64,000 nucleotides of DNA from Calditrichota bacterium (GCA_020637445.1 JACJVZ010000001.1:248001-312000), one strand, 5' to 3'; positions 42,055 through 51,277 are shown, numbered from the stretch's first letter. The notes: generated from the sequence alone by a model not told the origin. Translations and numbers: made by a program.

Positions 42055-43095
42055 ATGGAATTAATCAAAGCAAATGAAGCCGTTGTCAAGGCCGCGGTAC
42101 TCGCGGGTTGCACGCAGTACTACGGCTATCCGATTACGCCGGCGTCGGAAGTCGCGATGGCTGCCGCCAAGTACTTGCCTAAGGTAGGCGGAACGTTCTT
42201 GCAGGCCGAATCCGAAGTAGCGGCAATCAATATGGTCTACGGTGCCGCTGGCGCGGGCGCGCGTGTCATGACCGCGTCGTCAGGCCCGGGAATTTCTCTG
42301 AAGCAAGAAGGCGTGTCCTATATTGCGGCGGCTGAATTGCCGTGCGTCATCATCGACGTCATGCGCGCCGGTCCGGGCTTGGGAAACATTTGGCCGGAGC
42401 AAGGCGATTGGAATCAAGTGATACATGGCGGCGGACACGGCAACTACAAGTGCCTCGTGTTCACACCCAACTGCGCGCAGGAAATGGCTGACCTGACGAT
42501 TCTCGCGTTTGATCTTGCCGAGAAGTACCGCATGCCCGCCTACATCTTGACCGATGCCTATATCGGCCAGATGATGGAACCGGTCGAGTTTCCGAAGGTT
42601 CGCAAGCAAGCGGAGCGCCGGGACTACGCGCTCTACGCGGACCACGAATCAAAGGACCACCTGGTCTCGTCGATCTTTATGACCACGAGCGGACTCGAAG
42701 ACCACAATTTCCATCTTCAGAAGAAGTACGCGGAAGTTGAGGAAAACGAAGTTCGCTATCAGGAAATCCAAGTCGAAGACGCCGAACTCGTGATGATCGG
42801 CTACGGTTTTATTTCGCGTTTGCTGCAATCCGTTGTCGACAATCTGCGCGCCGAGGGCCACAAGGTCGGGCTGCTGAGACCGATTACGGCATTTCCGTTT
42901 TGCTCGAAGAGACTTAAAGAGCTTGCCGATCAAGGAAAGAAATTCCTCGACATCGAACTCTCGAACGGCCAAATGCTGCGCGACGTACAGTTGGCTATTG
43001 GCAATGACAAACCGCTTTATTTCTACAACCGCATGGGCGGCATGGTCCCGTCCGTGGAAGAGTTGACCGAAGTTGCGCGCCGCTATTTGAAGTAG
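42055..43095 (+). CDS. korA: 2-oxoacid:ferredoxin oxidoreductase alpha subunit (KorA/VorB type)
   Basis: 346 residues from the ATG at 42055, with GAGG eight bases upstream; the longer open frame from 41620 runs through the ferredoxin gene in another frame and is not real. Motifs: GYPITPASEVAMAAAKYLP, ESEVAAINMVYGAAGAGAR, SSGPGISLKQEG and RAGPGLGNIWPEQGDW. It is the short alpha type without a fused gamma domain, most like VorB/KorA. With the next gene it converts a 2-oxoacid plus CoA to acyl-CoA, CO2 and reduced ferredoxin. 2-Oxoglutarate, 2-oxoisovalerate and 2-oxobutyrate are all possible. Confidence 0.9.
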   Translation: MELIKANEAVVKAAVLAGCTQYYGYPITPASEVAMAAAKYLPKVGGTFLQAESEVAAINMVYGAAGAGARVMTASSGPGISLKQEGVSYIAAAELPCVIIDVMRAGPGLGNIWPEQGDWNQVIHGGGHGNYKCLVFTPNCAQEMADLTILAFDLAEKYRMPAYILTDAYIGQMMEPVEFPKVRKQAERRDYALYADHESKDHLVSSIFMTTSGLEDHNFHLQKKYAEVEENEVRYQEIQVEDAELVMIGYGFISRLLQSVVDNLRAEGHKVGLLRPITAFPFCSKRLKELADQGKKFLDIELSNGQMLRDVQLAIGNDKPLYFYNRMGGMVPSVEELTEVARRYLK

Positions 43096-43105
43096 GAGAA
43101 TGAAG

Positions 43106-44566
43106 ATGAGCATCAATGTACTTGAAAAACCCCATACATTCTACGAACACTTCGATCGCAAAGGCGGCCCCAAAGACACGACGCACTATTGCCCCGGCTG
43201 CGGTCACGGCAATGTGCACAAATTGATTGCCGAGACCATCGACGACATGGGTCTTGCGGATCGCGCCGTCTTCGTGTCACCCGTCGGCTGCTCCGTCTTC
43301 GCGTACTATTACTTTGACGTAGGCAACATTCAGGCCGCTCACGGCCGCGCTCCCGCAGTCGGCACAGGTGTCAAACGCACGCGTCCCAATTCAATTGTGA
43401 TCTCGTATCAGGGTGACGGCGACCTTGCATCGATTGGTACCGCGGAAATTATCCATGCTGCCAACCGCGGCGAACAGATGACGGTCTTCTTCATCAACAA
43501 TGCTATCTACGGCATGACCGGCGGGCAAATGGCCGCCACGAGCTTGATGGGGCAAAAAACGGTGACGACACCCTACGGCCGCTCGGAAGAAAACGAAGGT
43601 TTCCCGATTCATATGGCCGAGTTGATCGCGACGCTGCAAGCACCGGTCTTCGTCGCGCGCACGCATCTTGCCGATCTGAAAGGCATCATGAATACGCGTA
43701 AGTGCGTCCGCAAGGCGGTCCAAGCGCAAATCGACCACAAGGGCTTTACTTTCGTGGAGATACTCTCGCCCTGTCCGACAGGCTGGAAGATGGACACGCA
43801 TGCTGCTTGCGATTTTATCTCAAAAGAAATGCTGCCTGTTTTTCCGGACAAGGTCTTCAAGGATGTGATAGCCGAACGCGAAGTCCATCCGCATGAAGTT
43901 CGTGAATACTCGGATGAAGAAGTTTTTGATTCGCTGGAGCTCGGTCAACTTGGCGAGCCGTTCCCCTATGACAAGACGTTCATCGACGGTTTCAAGACCA
44001 TGGGCTTCAAATTCGCGGGCTTCGGCGGACAAGGTGTCCTGACTGCAGGCGCCGTACTTGCGGCGCTGGGTATGCAAGAGCACTTGAAAGTTTCTTGGAT
44101 ACCTTCTTATGGTCCCGAGATGCGCGGCGGAACGGCGAATTGCTCCGTCTTTATGTCGAAAGATCCTGTCGGTTCTCCTATGGTCGTCGATCCTGACGTG
44201 CTCGCCGTAATGAATGATCCGTCGTTTGACGCGTTTGAAGACACGGTCAAGTCCGGTGGCCTGATGATCGTAAACAGCTCGATCATCGCTCGCAAGTCCA
44301 AACGAACGGATGTTGATGTGCTTTATATTCCGCTGACTGAAATTGCGAATGATCTCGGCTTGAAAGCTGCGGCCAACATGGTGCTGCTCGGCGCTTTTAT
44401 CGAATACACCAAGCTGATGCCGCTGGATCATTTGAAGACAATCGTCCCCAGGGGTATTAAACGCAAGGCTTTGGGCGAACAGAACATTCTTGCGGTAGAA
44501 GCCGGAGCAAAATGGGTGCGTGAAAACGCCTTCGCCCAAAAACCCGAACCGAGCTTGACTGCCTGA
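43106..44566 (+). CDS. korB: 2-oxoacid:ferredoxin oxidoreductase, fused beta and gamma subunits
   Basis: 486 residues from the ATG at 43106 (AGGAG seven bases before; the ATG at 43100 is too close). Residues 1-270 are the TPP-binding beta subunit: HYCPGCGHGNVH, QGDGDLASIGTAEI (TPP/Mg motif) and NNAIYGMTGGQ. After a linker of about 30 residues, 303-486 is a gamma subunit: FAGFGGQGVLTAG and SYGPEMRGGTANC. The two are normally separate genes; here one frame covers both with no frameshift. It ends the operon at a strong terminator. Confidence 0.92.
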   Translation: MSINVLEKPHTFYEHFDRKGGPKDTTHYCPGCGHGNVHKLIAETIDDMGLADRAVFVSPVGCSVFAYYYFDVGNIQAAHGRAPAVGTGVKRTRPNSIVISYQGDGDLASIGTAEIIHAANRGEQMTVFFINNAIYGMTGGQMAATSLMGQKTVTTPYGRSEENEGFPIHMAELIATLQAPVFVARTHLADLKGIMNTRKCVRKAVQAQIDHKGFTFVEILSPCPTGWKMDTHAACDFISKEMLPVFPDKVFKDVIAEREVHPHEVREYSDEEVFDSLELGQLGEPFPYDKTFIDGFKTMGFKFAGFGGQGVLTAGAVLAALGMQEHLKVSWIPSYGPEMRGGTANCSVFMSKDPVGSPMVVDPDVLAVMNDPSFDAFEDTVKSGGLMIVNSSIIARKSKRTDVDVLYIPLTEIANDLGLKAAANMVLLGAFIEYTKLMPLDHLKTIVPRGIKRKALGEQNILAVEAGAKWVRENAFAQKPEPSLTA

Positions 44567-44590
44567 CGCTCGCCACTGAGCAAAGCAAAT

Positions 44591-44622
44591 TGGGCCACCC
44601 GTTTGGGTGGCCCATTCTCTTT
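44591..44622 (+). terminator. terminator of the oxidoreductase operon
   Basis: TGGGCCACCC-GTTT-GGGTGGCCCA is a perfect 10-bp stem, followed by TTCTCTTT. It also lies past the stop of the convergent gene at 44636. Confidence 0.9.
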
Positions 44623-44635
44623 GCGATAAGTTCGA

Positions 44636-45736
44636 TCAGTTGCCGGGACCCACGCGTCCGCGGCCCCAAATTCTCATCGTTCCATTAAGCGGAGCAGAGT
44701 AGGGGACTTCCACCTGAACCGCAAACGGATAATCCGGAACGCCGTCTTCGACGTATGGATGTTGTCCGCCAAAGAGTCCGATATCCGCGCTCGACCCATT
44801 CAAATCGAATGGCGAACCGGGATTCCCCGCATCTTCCAAAACGGAACCAGGTGCAAGATGATAGTCAGCAGATCTGAAATTTTCAACATTCATGTTCAGA
44901 AACGAAGTGGAATCACATTCGACGTGAGTCGCGCCCGGCGGCGCTGCTTCTCCGGCAGAGTAGGCGCAGTAACTGTAGGTCACTCCTGCCCCCCCGGTGT
45001 AAGAAATCGCTCCTGAATTTATGAAGAACACGCAATTCTCGAGGATTGCCGTGCCGTCGGTTTGGCAAGGATATATGTTGGAGTTTCTGGCCGTGAACAG
45101 ACAGTGCGATACGGTTGCCGAAGCGCCGGCGTTCGAACCGTACTTCACAATGGGATCTTCCACGTTGATAATCGCGGTTGACACGAGAGTCATACTGCTC
45201 ATACCCCTCTGAAGAATACCTTTTTGGCCGGTGCCGTCAAGGTCAACGGAACTCCAGAAGACGCACTGAGAGATTTCCGTATTCGTGCTTTCACCAAGGA
45301 AAACGAATCCTGCACCACCTGCGGTCGCATAGTTTTCAATGAGACACCGCCAAATAAAGACTTTGTCCGCGCCACTGTGAATTCGCACCACCGTCGCCAA
45401 AGAATCGACCGATCCACTGGCGACATTTGCTACTATCCACAAACTTCTTAGTTCCGTACTATCTGCCGCTTCTTCAACAGATACCAGACCGTTAACAAGC
45501 GATCCTTCACCGATTCCTGTACCGGTGCCCGATCCGATGATGACCAATCGATGCGGAACCGTGAAACCGGTGTATCCACCGGCCATAACTAATATCGTAT
45601 CACCTGACGATGATGCGGCGATTGCGTCAGTGATGTCGGTATACGCTTGCGTGCCGTTGCTGGCGACCTTCAAGACTGCAGCTTGCGACACGCACAGGCA
45701 AGCCAACAGCAAGGGAATAGCAAAAAACTTCTTCAT
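44636..45736 (-). CDS. secreted beta-helix protein, cassette copy 1
   Basis: 366 residues with a signal peptide (FFAIPLLLACLCVSQA). VLKVASNGTQAYTDITDAI and SGDTILVMAGGYTGFTV mark the entry of a short parallel beta-helix. It ends with the PDIGADEY-like DIGLFGGQHPYV and a tail GVPDYPFAVQVEVPYSAP ... GRVGPGN shared letter for letter with the copy at 47267-48361. It has no type IX sorting tail. It follows the DPGEGNG-repeat gene by 3 bp with AAGGA before the ATG, so the two are translated from one mRNA. Confidence 0.82.
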   Translation of the reverse strand: MKKFFAIPLLLACLCVSQAAVLKVASNGTQAYTDITDAIAASSSGDTILVMAGGYTGFTVPHRLVIIGSGTGTGIGEGSLVNGLVSVEEAADSTELRSLWIVANVASGSVDSLATVVRIHSGADKVFIWRCLIENYATAGGAGFVFLGESTNTEISQCVFWSSVDLDGTGQKGILQRGMSSMTLVSTAIINVEDPIVKYGSNAGASATVSHCLFTARNSNIYPCQTDGTAILENCVFFINSGAISYTGGAGVTYSYCAYSAGEAAPPGATHVECDSTSFLNMNVENFRSADYHLAPGSVLEDAGNPGSPFDLNGSSADIGLFGGQHPYVEDGVPDYPFAVQVEVPYSAPLNGTMRIWGRGRVGPGN

Positions 45737-45739
45737 GCT

Positions 45740-46963
45740 CTATTCCTTATCTGAATTATTATTGATGATTCTGGAAATTAACTCTGATTCTCCGCATGGT
45801 TCAGGCGCAATTTGAATGGCCACGACCTTGAACAATTGCTTGTACTGATCGGGCTCGATTTCAAGAAACGTATCAGGCGGTGCGACACTGATGAAATTGG
45901 TGTACGGACCAGTCTCGAGAGAATCATAGTGTACACGGTACTCGAGTGCTTCAGGATAAGTATTCCACGCGAGTCTCGCGGCGTTGCCCGACGTTCCTTC
46001 TACGCCGAACGCGCTCAAGTGAGTTTCGATGACATTTACGGAGTCTATCAGCGGCCCATACCAGCGGTCTCCCGCGTCCTTGACGCGCACTCCAATCGCA
46101 TGCATCCCCAAGGTCAGATCCGCCGACACGTAGCGCCGCATGGCCTCATCGCGCTCGTCAAACGATCCGTCTTCTGCGATCAGCGAACATCCGTTTCCTT
46201 CGCCCGGGTCGACGTCGATGAAAAATTCACCGCCCGTGATGCGGTTCTCTCCATCTACGACGGCGTCACCGATACGAATGGTTCTGAAAATCGGAAATGA
46301 CCAAACTCCGCCTCCGCGAAACCTCAGGTACATCGTGTGCGCGCCGACACCGGCGGCAGAAACATCGACGGTGGAGTCGTAGGCCGCGACGTCCGTGCCG
46401 TAGCCGACGTCAACAGGAATGCCGTTTCCTTCGCCGGGATCGGAATCGAAATAGACTTCGGCGCCGTCGATCAACGCGCTGCCAAGACGAATTGTTCGCC
46501 GCGCCGGAGCGGACCAAGTTCCGCCGCTGTAAGCACGAATATTGACGTCGTGAAATCCACTGCCGATGTTTGGGACGACGAAGTTGGTTAGATCAATCGT
46601 GCCGTTGGCCGCAATTGCCACGGAGGAGCCGTTTCCTTCACCGGGATCCGTATCGAAAAATACTTCAGCCGCTTCGAAACTTGTTCCGACTCCGATTCGC
46701 ACGTTTCGGGAAACGGACTTGCCCCACACTCCATCGTCTCTCTGCATTCGAATGTGAAGCTTGTGCACTCCGGGACTTAGCCCAGAGGTCGAGACTTCTG
46801 CGTCAAGCTCTACGTCGTCACCGGAGATCATGGAAATGGCTGTGCCATTACCCTCACCCGGATCTGTATCGAAGAAATACTCCGCAGCTACAAACGAATG
46901 CAACTGAGCCAACGCAAGAAGCGGATACACGAGCATCACGCCCATAAGGACTGTTTTTCTCAT
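45740..46963 (-). CDS. secreted DPGEGNG-repeat protein, cassette copy 1
   Basis: 407 residues from the ATG at 46963 (GAGGTG before it). After the signal peptide come four units of about 75 residues, each opening with a motif like EYFFDTDPGEGNG, EVFFDTDPGEGNG, EVYFDSDPGEGNG or EFFIDVDPGEGNG and ending with H-x-[LM]-[HY]-[IL]-R and W...R-x-[IV]-R-[IL]-G. The acidic Gly/Asn-rich loop looks like a Ca site. A C-terminal FN3-like domain follows (RLAWNTYPEALEYRVHY). Such units occur in secreted proteins of Bacteroidota-type genomes, with no known enzymatic role. Confidence 0.8.
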   Translation of the reverse strand: MRKTVLMGVMLVYPLLALAQLHSFVAAEYFFDTDPGEGNGTAISMISGDDVELDAEVSTSGLSPGVHKLHIRMQRDDGVWGKSVSRNVRIGVGTSFEAAEVFFDTDPGEGNGSSVAIAANGTIDLTNFVVPNIGSGFHDVNIRAYSGGTWSAPARRTIRLGSALIDGAEVYFDSDPGEGNGIPVDVGYGTDVAAYDSTVDVSAAGVGAHTMYLRFRGGGVWSFPIFRTIRIGDAVVDGENRITGGEFFIDVDPGEGNGCSLIAEDGSFDERDEAMRRYVSADLTLGMHAIGVRVKDAGDRWYGPLIDSVNVIETHLSAFGVEGTSGNAARLAWNTYPEALEYRVHYDSLETGPYTNFISVAPPDTFLEIEPDQYKQLFKVVAIQIAPEPCGESELISRIINNNSDKE

Positions 46964-47106
46964 GCTCACCTCTTTTTTTAGTGATAGGTCATGCAATATT
47001 TAGGTAGGTGTTAACATACAATTCAATGATCGAAGTCCTTGCTAAGTGCTGACGAAAACAACGTGTAACAAGGACATTCGCTAAGTTACAGTGGCAATTA
47101 TGGATA

Positions 47107-47135
47107 AATATATACATTAAGACTGCCCGACACAA
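47107..47135 (-). promoter_or_regulatory. promoter of cassette copy 1
   Basis: On the minus strand TTGTGT (47135-47130) and TATATT (47112-47107) are 17 bp apart, with a leader of about 137 nt. Confidence 0.5.
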
Positions 47136-47213
47136 GGATTCTTCAAGCTCTTCTCGAATTTGTTGCAGCTTTCCAACAATGGGTCAATTGTGGTGCCTTG
47201 CAAATTCGGATGG

Positions 47214-47245
47214 CAAAAAAAGGACGCCGTATTCGGGCGCCCTTT
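47214..47245 (-). terminator. terminator of cassette copy 2
   Basis: On the minus strand AAAGGGCGCC pairs with GGCGTCCTTT (one G-U pair), followed by a T-run. It resembles the terminator at 49843-49871 in sequence. Confidence 0.85.
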
Positions 47246-47266
47246 GTTTTTCCTAACAGGATTTTT

Positions 47267-48361
47267 CTAATTGCCTGGACCCACTCGTCCGCGTCCCCAA
47301 ATTCTCATGGTACCATTCAACGGAGCGGAGTAAGGAACTTCAACTTGCACGGCAAACGGATAATCTGGCACGCCGCCGTCAACATAGGGATGCTGTCCAC
47401 CATAAATTCCGATGTCTGCGGCCGAGCCGTCAAGATCAAACGGCGAAGTTGGATTGCCCGCGTCAATTAACACTGAGCCAACCGGCAAATGAAAATCGCA
47501 AGCACGAATCGTTTCAAAACTCAGAGTCTCAATCTCGGACGAATCCGCGAGAATACTCGTGCCTCCAGGAGGCGGATACAGTGCTTCAGAATAGCTGCAA
47601 TAGCTGTAAGTGACATTCGGCGAATACGTGTGCGAGAAGCTCCCCCGAAGAACAAACGCTGAGTTCTCGAACACACCCGCGATCGCGCCGCCAACGGTGT
47701 TTTGCGTGTAGTTGTAAGTTATAAGCACACAGTGCTTCGCAAGCAGCGTGCTTCCGCTCGTGGTGCCAAATGAACTGACATTGTTGGTAAACCCGTGGAA
47801 TACGCAAGAAGTGAGTTCAATATGACAGTTGGAACGGTAGCAAATTCCCCACCGCACGTTTGGATCTTGGCTGCCCGTCTGACAAATAGTCGTCTGCACG
47901 ATGTCAACACTTGCTCCTTCTCCAACCCAGATCCCGGAAGCATATAACCCAGAATGAGTATTTTCTACAAAACAGCGCCACAAAAATATCCGTTCCGCTC
48001 CACTGCGAATTCGAACAATCGCGGCAAGCGAGTCGCTTGTATGCGCGGCTGCGGCACGTGCCCAGATACTTCGAATCTCCGTGCTGTCCGCTGCATCAAG
48101 GACATTGATGCCTGAAGTTACAAGGACACCCTCTCCAACACCCGTACCCGTTCCGGATCCGATAATCACGAGTTTCTTATCGACAGTAAATCCGCTGTAG
48201 GCCCCTGCCATAATCAGAATTGTGTCTCCGGAAACGGAAGCCGCAATCGCACTTGAAATCTGAGTGTAGGGCTGCGTCCCGTCGCTCGCGACCTTCAATA
48301 CACCTGCCTGCGCGGCAATCGCGCAAGCAAGCAGCATCAATAAAATGGTTAGCTTTCTCAT
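47267..48361 (-). CDS. secreted beta-helix protein, cassette copy 2
   Basis: 364 residues, a paralogue of 44636-45736: signal peptide (LLMLLACAIAAQA), VLKVASDGTQPYTQISSAI, SGDTILIMAGAYSGFTVDKK, DIGIYGGQHPYV and the identical tail GVPDYPFAVQVEVPYSAP ... GRVGPGN. The middle of the helix has diverged much more than the two ends. GAGGAATAAAG before the ATG contains both the Shine-Dalgarno and the stop codon of the gene upstream, so translation is coupled. Confidence 0.82.
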   Translation of the reverse strand: MRKLTILLMLLACAIAAQAGVLKVASDGTQPYTQISSAIAASVSGDTILIMAGAYSGFTVDKKLVIIGSGTGTGVGEGVLVTSGINVLDAADSTEIRSIWARAAAAHTSDSLAAIVRIRSGAERIFLWRCFVENTHSGLYASGIWVGEGASVDIVQTTICQTGSQDPNVRWGICYRSNCHIELTSCVFHGFTNNVSSFGTTSGSTLLAKHCVLITYNYTQNTVGGAIAGVFENSAFVLRGSFSHTYSPNVTYSYCSYSEALYPPPGGTSILADSSEIETLSFETIRACDFHLPVGSVLIDAGNPTSPFDLDGSAADIGIYGGQHPYVDGGVPDYPFAVQVEVPYSAPLNGTMRIWGRGRVGPGN

Positions 48362-48363
48362 CT

Positions 48364-49584
48364 TTATTCCTCAATTCTATTTTGAACTTCTGAATTCGAC
48401 AATATTGCAGGCTCTTCGCACGGTTCCGGAGCAACCTGCAGAGCGACTGCTTTGTAAAAGAACAGCTCGTGCCCAGGCGTTAAATCGAGCAGAGTGTCAG
48501 GCGGCAAAACCGAGAGATAACTCGTAAACGTGCCTGTTGCCAGCGAATCATAGTACAAACGATATTCGAGCGCTTCCGGATATTTCGTCCAAATCAGGCG
48601 CAGTTCGTTGTCCGGATTCTGTACTGTCGTGCTCACAAGATGAGCTTCGATTACGTTTACGGTATCGAAGGCGGTTTCCGTCCAAATCCCTGCCGCATCT
48701 CTCGCTCGAACTCCGATTACGTGCGGTCCCAGAGCGAAATCCGCGCTGATATAGCGGCGCATGATTTCCTCAGGACTATCGAATACCCCGTCCTCGGCAA
48801 GCAAAGCGCATCCATTTCCGATTCCCGGATCAACGTCGATGAAAAACTCACCGCCCGAAATGATGTCAACATCTCCTTCAATAGCCGGCCCGATGCGCAG
48901 GGTATTCGCAATGGGAAACGTCCAGACACCTCCGCCGCGGAATCTCAAGTAGAGCGTATGAAATCCTGTGCCCGCCGCGTTAACCAAAACAGCTGTATCA
49001 TACGCCGCGACGTCCGTGCCGAATTCCACTCCAACGGGATTTCCGTTTCCTTCACCCGGATCGACGTCAAAGAATGCTTCAGCTCCGTCGATCATTGCGC
49101 TGCCGAGTCGCAGCGTTCTTTTCGCCGGTATGGACCACGTTCCTCCGCTGTAAAACCGCACGTTGAAATCGTGGAATCCCCGCCCGATATCAGGTACGTC
49201 GAAATCTGCGAGATTGATGACTCCGTCTTCGGCAATGGCAACGGGCAGACCGCTGCCGACGCCGGGATCGGAATCAAAAAACGCCTCTGCTTGATCGAAT
49301 GTCGAACCGACGCCGACTCGTACCTCGCGTGCCGTTGTCTCGCCCCATACTCCGTCGTCGCGTTGCATGCGAAAATACAGCTTGTGCAGTCCGGGACTAA
49401 GTCCCGTCGTCGCAATGTCGCCGTCAAGCACAACTTCTTCGCCCGAAATTACAGGAACGGAAGTACCATTTCCAACTCCCGGATCAGAGTCGAAGAAATA
49501 CTCAACGGATGCAACCGAATGCAACTGTGACAACGCAATCAGCGGACAAACGAGCACCGTACCCAGTATCATGATTAATCTCAT
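48364..49584 (-). CDS. secreted DPGEGNG-repeat protein, cassette copy 2
   Basis: 406 residues, a paralogue of 45740-46963: signal peptide (LIMILGTVLVCPLIALSQ) and four units opening with EYFFDSDPGVGNG, EAFFDSDPGVGSG, EAFFDVDPGEGNG and EFFIDVDPGIGNG, then the same FN3-like end (RLIWTKYPEALEYRLYYDS). The loops vary at the Glu/Val position, so the acidic ring is not strictly kept. It is the first gene of its operon, behind a good promoter. Confidence 0.8.
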   Translation of the reverse strand: MRLIMILGTVLVCPLIALSQLHSVASVEYFFDSDPGVGNGTSVPVISGEEVVLDGDIATTGLSPGLHKLYFRMQRDDGVWGETTAREVRVGVGSTFDQAEAFFDSDPGVGSGLPVAIAEDGVINLADFDVPDIGRGFHDFNVRFYSGGTWSIPAKRTLRLGSAMIDGAEAFFDVDPGEGNGNPVGVEFGTDVAAYDTAVLVNAAGTGFHTLYLRFRGGGVWTFPIANTLRIGPAIEGDVDIISGGEFFIDVDPGIGNGCALLAEDGVFDSPEEIMRRYISADFALGPHVIGVRARDAAGIWTETAFDTVNVIEAHLVSTTVQNPDNELRLIWTKYPEALEYRLYYDSLATGTFTSYLSVLPPDTLLDLTPGHELFFYKAVALQVAPEPCEEPAILSNSEVQNRIEE

Positions 49585-49639
49585 GTCTACCTCGTTTCTC
49601 TATAAATATGTCCAGTATTACTCGAACTTATTACAAGAA

Positions 49640-49668
49640 AATATAGAGCATCCACGTTGCGCCGTCAA
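49640..49668 (-). promoter_or_regulatory. promoter of cassette copy 2
   Basis: On the minus strand TTGACG (49668-49663) and TATATT (49645-49640) are exactly 17 bp apart, about 50 nt before the start codon. Confidence 0.6.
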
Positions 49669-49842
49669 GACGGTTCGAAAATGACTTGTAACATTGTCAC
49701 GGGTTCAATTGAAAAGCATGAACAAGCAATCTTGACAATCTTACACAAATAAGAGCGCATGAGTTTTTTTGCCTCTTCCTAAACCATATCGCATATTTCG
49801 GAATGGGTCAGTAAATATTTGGTGCAATGAAATGTAATCAAC

Positions 49843-49871
49843 AAAAAAGGACGCCGATTGCGGCGCCCTTT
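49843..49871 (-). terminator. terminator of the two-component operon
   Basis: On the minus strand AAAGGGCGCCG-CAAT-CGGCGTCCTTT (one G-U pair) is followed by TTTG, 20 bp past the response regulator stop. Confidence 0.88.
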
Positions 49872-49891
49872 CTTTGGTCTTGGTATGAGAA

Positions 49892-51277
49892 CTATTCGTT
49901 GTTCTTTGTCATTCCAACGGAGCTTAGTATCCTGTATACAGTCTTGCGATCCACTCCCGCACGTTGCGCCACACGCGTAATGTTGCCGTTCTCTTCGTTC
50001 ATTAGTTGTGAAAAATAGTCCGATTGAAACTGATCGAGCAGCTTCGCTTTTGAGGTTTCGTAGGAGTCCAGCGAATCGATTTGCGCTCTCCGTCGGGGAA
50101 GTCTTTGCAGGTCTGGCGGCAAGTCTTCATCGCGGATGAGCTGCTTTTGGGCAAGTGAGACGGCACGTTCGACGACATTTCTGAGTTCACGTACGTTGCC
50201 CGGCCACTCGTAGTTGCACAACCGGTCCAACACCTGCGGAGTGAATCCTTCGATATGTCTCCCGTATTGATCGCTAATCTCTTTCAGGAAAAACTGCGCC
50301 AATGCGGGAATGTCGTCGGGTCGTTTTCGAAGAGGTGGAATTTGCAGGGTCACGACGGCGACGCGAAAATAGAGGTCTTCGCGAAAGAGCTTCTCCTTAA
50401 CGGCCTCCTGCGGGTCGCGGTTTGTCGCTGCCACAATGCGAATGTCAAGCGGAATTTCACGATTTCCGCCGACTCTGCGCACCGACCGTTCTTGAATCAC
50501 GCGCAAAAGTTTCGCTTGCATCGCCGAGTCCATTTCCGTAATCTCGTCAAAAAAGAATGTCCCGCCTTGCGCTTCTTCAAGCAGCCCTTTTCGCAGCGTT
50601 GACGCTCCGGTAAAAGCTCCCTTCTCATGACCGAATAATTCACTCTCTATCAAGTTTGCCGGTAACGCGCTGCAATTGACGGCAAGAAACTGTTGGCCGT
50701 TGCGCCGACTGGCGCGATGCAGCGCACGCGCCAAGACTTCCTTGCCTGTGCCCGATTCTCCTTGAATCATCACACTCGCGTCTGTGTCCGCCACGCGCGT
50801 CGCCATCGCCATGAGTTCTTTCATGGCAGGGTCCACTGCGACGAAGGATGAAAGTACTTTTTGTTGAGCTAATTCATGCCGCAACCGTTGATTCTCTACG
50901 ACCAGCATTCGCTCCTTAAGTGCGCGGGCCACGACGTGCGCGAGTTGATCTTTCGAAAACGGTTTCACGATATAGTCGGTCGCGCCCTGTCTCATCGCTT
51001 CGACTGCCGTTTCAACCGTTGCATATGCCGTCATCATGACTACTGGAATATCCGCGTGCGACCATTTTGTTTCGCGTAATATCTCCATACCGTCGCGCTG
51101 CGGGATCATCATGTCCGTGATCAGCACGTCCGGACCGTAGTCGGACAAAAGGGATTCAAGCGACATGCCGTCCGTTGCCGTGTGTACGTCATATCCTTCG
51201 CGCGTCAAAATCATCCGGCAGTTGTCCAGAAGATCAGGTTCGTCGTCAATCACAAGTATGCGTGGAACATAGGTCAT
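49892..51277 (-). CDS. sigma54-dependent response regulator (NtrC family)
   Basis: 461 residues in the classic order. The receiver (1-120) has Asp10-Asp11 region IDDEPD, phospho-acceptor Asp55 (LITDMM) and Lys105. The AAA+ domain (about 143-375) has Walker A GESGTGKE at 173-180, the sigma54 contact loop GAFTGA at 220-225 and Walker B FFFDEI at 241-246. A Fis-type HTH closes it (about 420-455, NGNITRVAQRAGVDRKTVYR). The kinase gene lies upstream and overlaps by 4 bp. Targets are not known, but a good sigma54 promoter lies at 53012-53026, just past the kinase gene. Confidence 0.94.
   Translation of the reverse strand: MTYVPRILVIDDEPDLLDNCRMILTREGYDVHTATDGMSLESLLSDYGPDVLITDMMIPQRDGMEILRETKWSHADIPVVMMTAYATVETAVEAMRQGATDYIVKPFSKDQLAHVVARALKERMLVVENQRLRHELAQQKVLSSFVAVDPAMKELMAMATRVADTDASVMIQGESGTGKEVLARALHRASRRNGQQFLAVNCSALPANLIESELFGHEKGAFTGASTLRKGLLEEAQGGTFFFDEITEMDSAMQAKLLRVIQERSVRRVGGNREIPLDIRIVAATNRDPQEAVKEKLFREDLYFRVAVVTLQIPPLRKRPDDIPALAQFFLKEISDQYGRHIEGFTPQVLDRLCNYEWPGNVRELRNVVERAVSLAQKQLIRDEDLPPDLQRLPRRRAQIDSLDSYETSKAKLLDQFQSDYFSQLMNEENGNITRVAQRAGVDRKTVYRILSSVGMTKNNE

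Larger units (their letters stand above)
46964..47266. other. intergenic region between the two cassettes
   Basis: Holds the terminator of the upstream cassette (47214-47245) and the promoter of copy 1 (47107-47135). It also has a 9-base element AATGGGTCA (47178-47186) that occurs in the matching place before copy 2 (49802-49810). No gene is seen. Confidence 0.5.
44636..49584 (-). repeat. tandem duplication of a two-gene secreted-protein cassette
   Basis: Two units, 44636-46963 and 47267-49584, each encode a DPGEGNG-repeat protein followed by a beta-helix protein, in the same order with the same few-base spacing. Proteins pair clearly across the whole length. The DNA has drifted mostly at synonymous sites: in the last 105 bases of the beta-helix genes about one base in six differs while the protein is identical. 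The duplication is old and under purifying selection. Confidence 0.85.
49585..49891. other. intergenic region before cassette copy 2
   Basis: Holds the copy 2 promoter (49640-49668), the AATGGGTCA element (49802-49810) and the terminator of the regulator operon (49843-49871). No gene is seen. Confidence 0.5.

Noticed and set aside
44636..49584. Cassette duplication as an assembly artefact
   Set aside because: The copies differ at many synonymous positions and in the middle of the proteins, so both are real.
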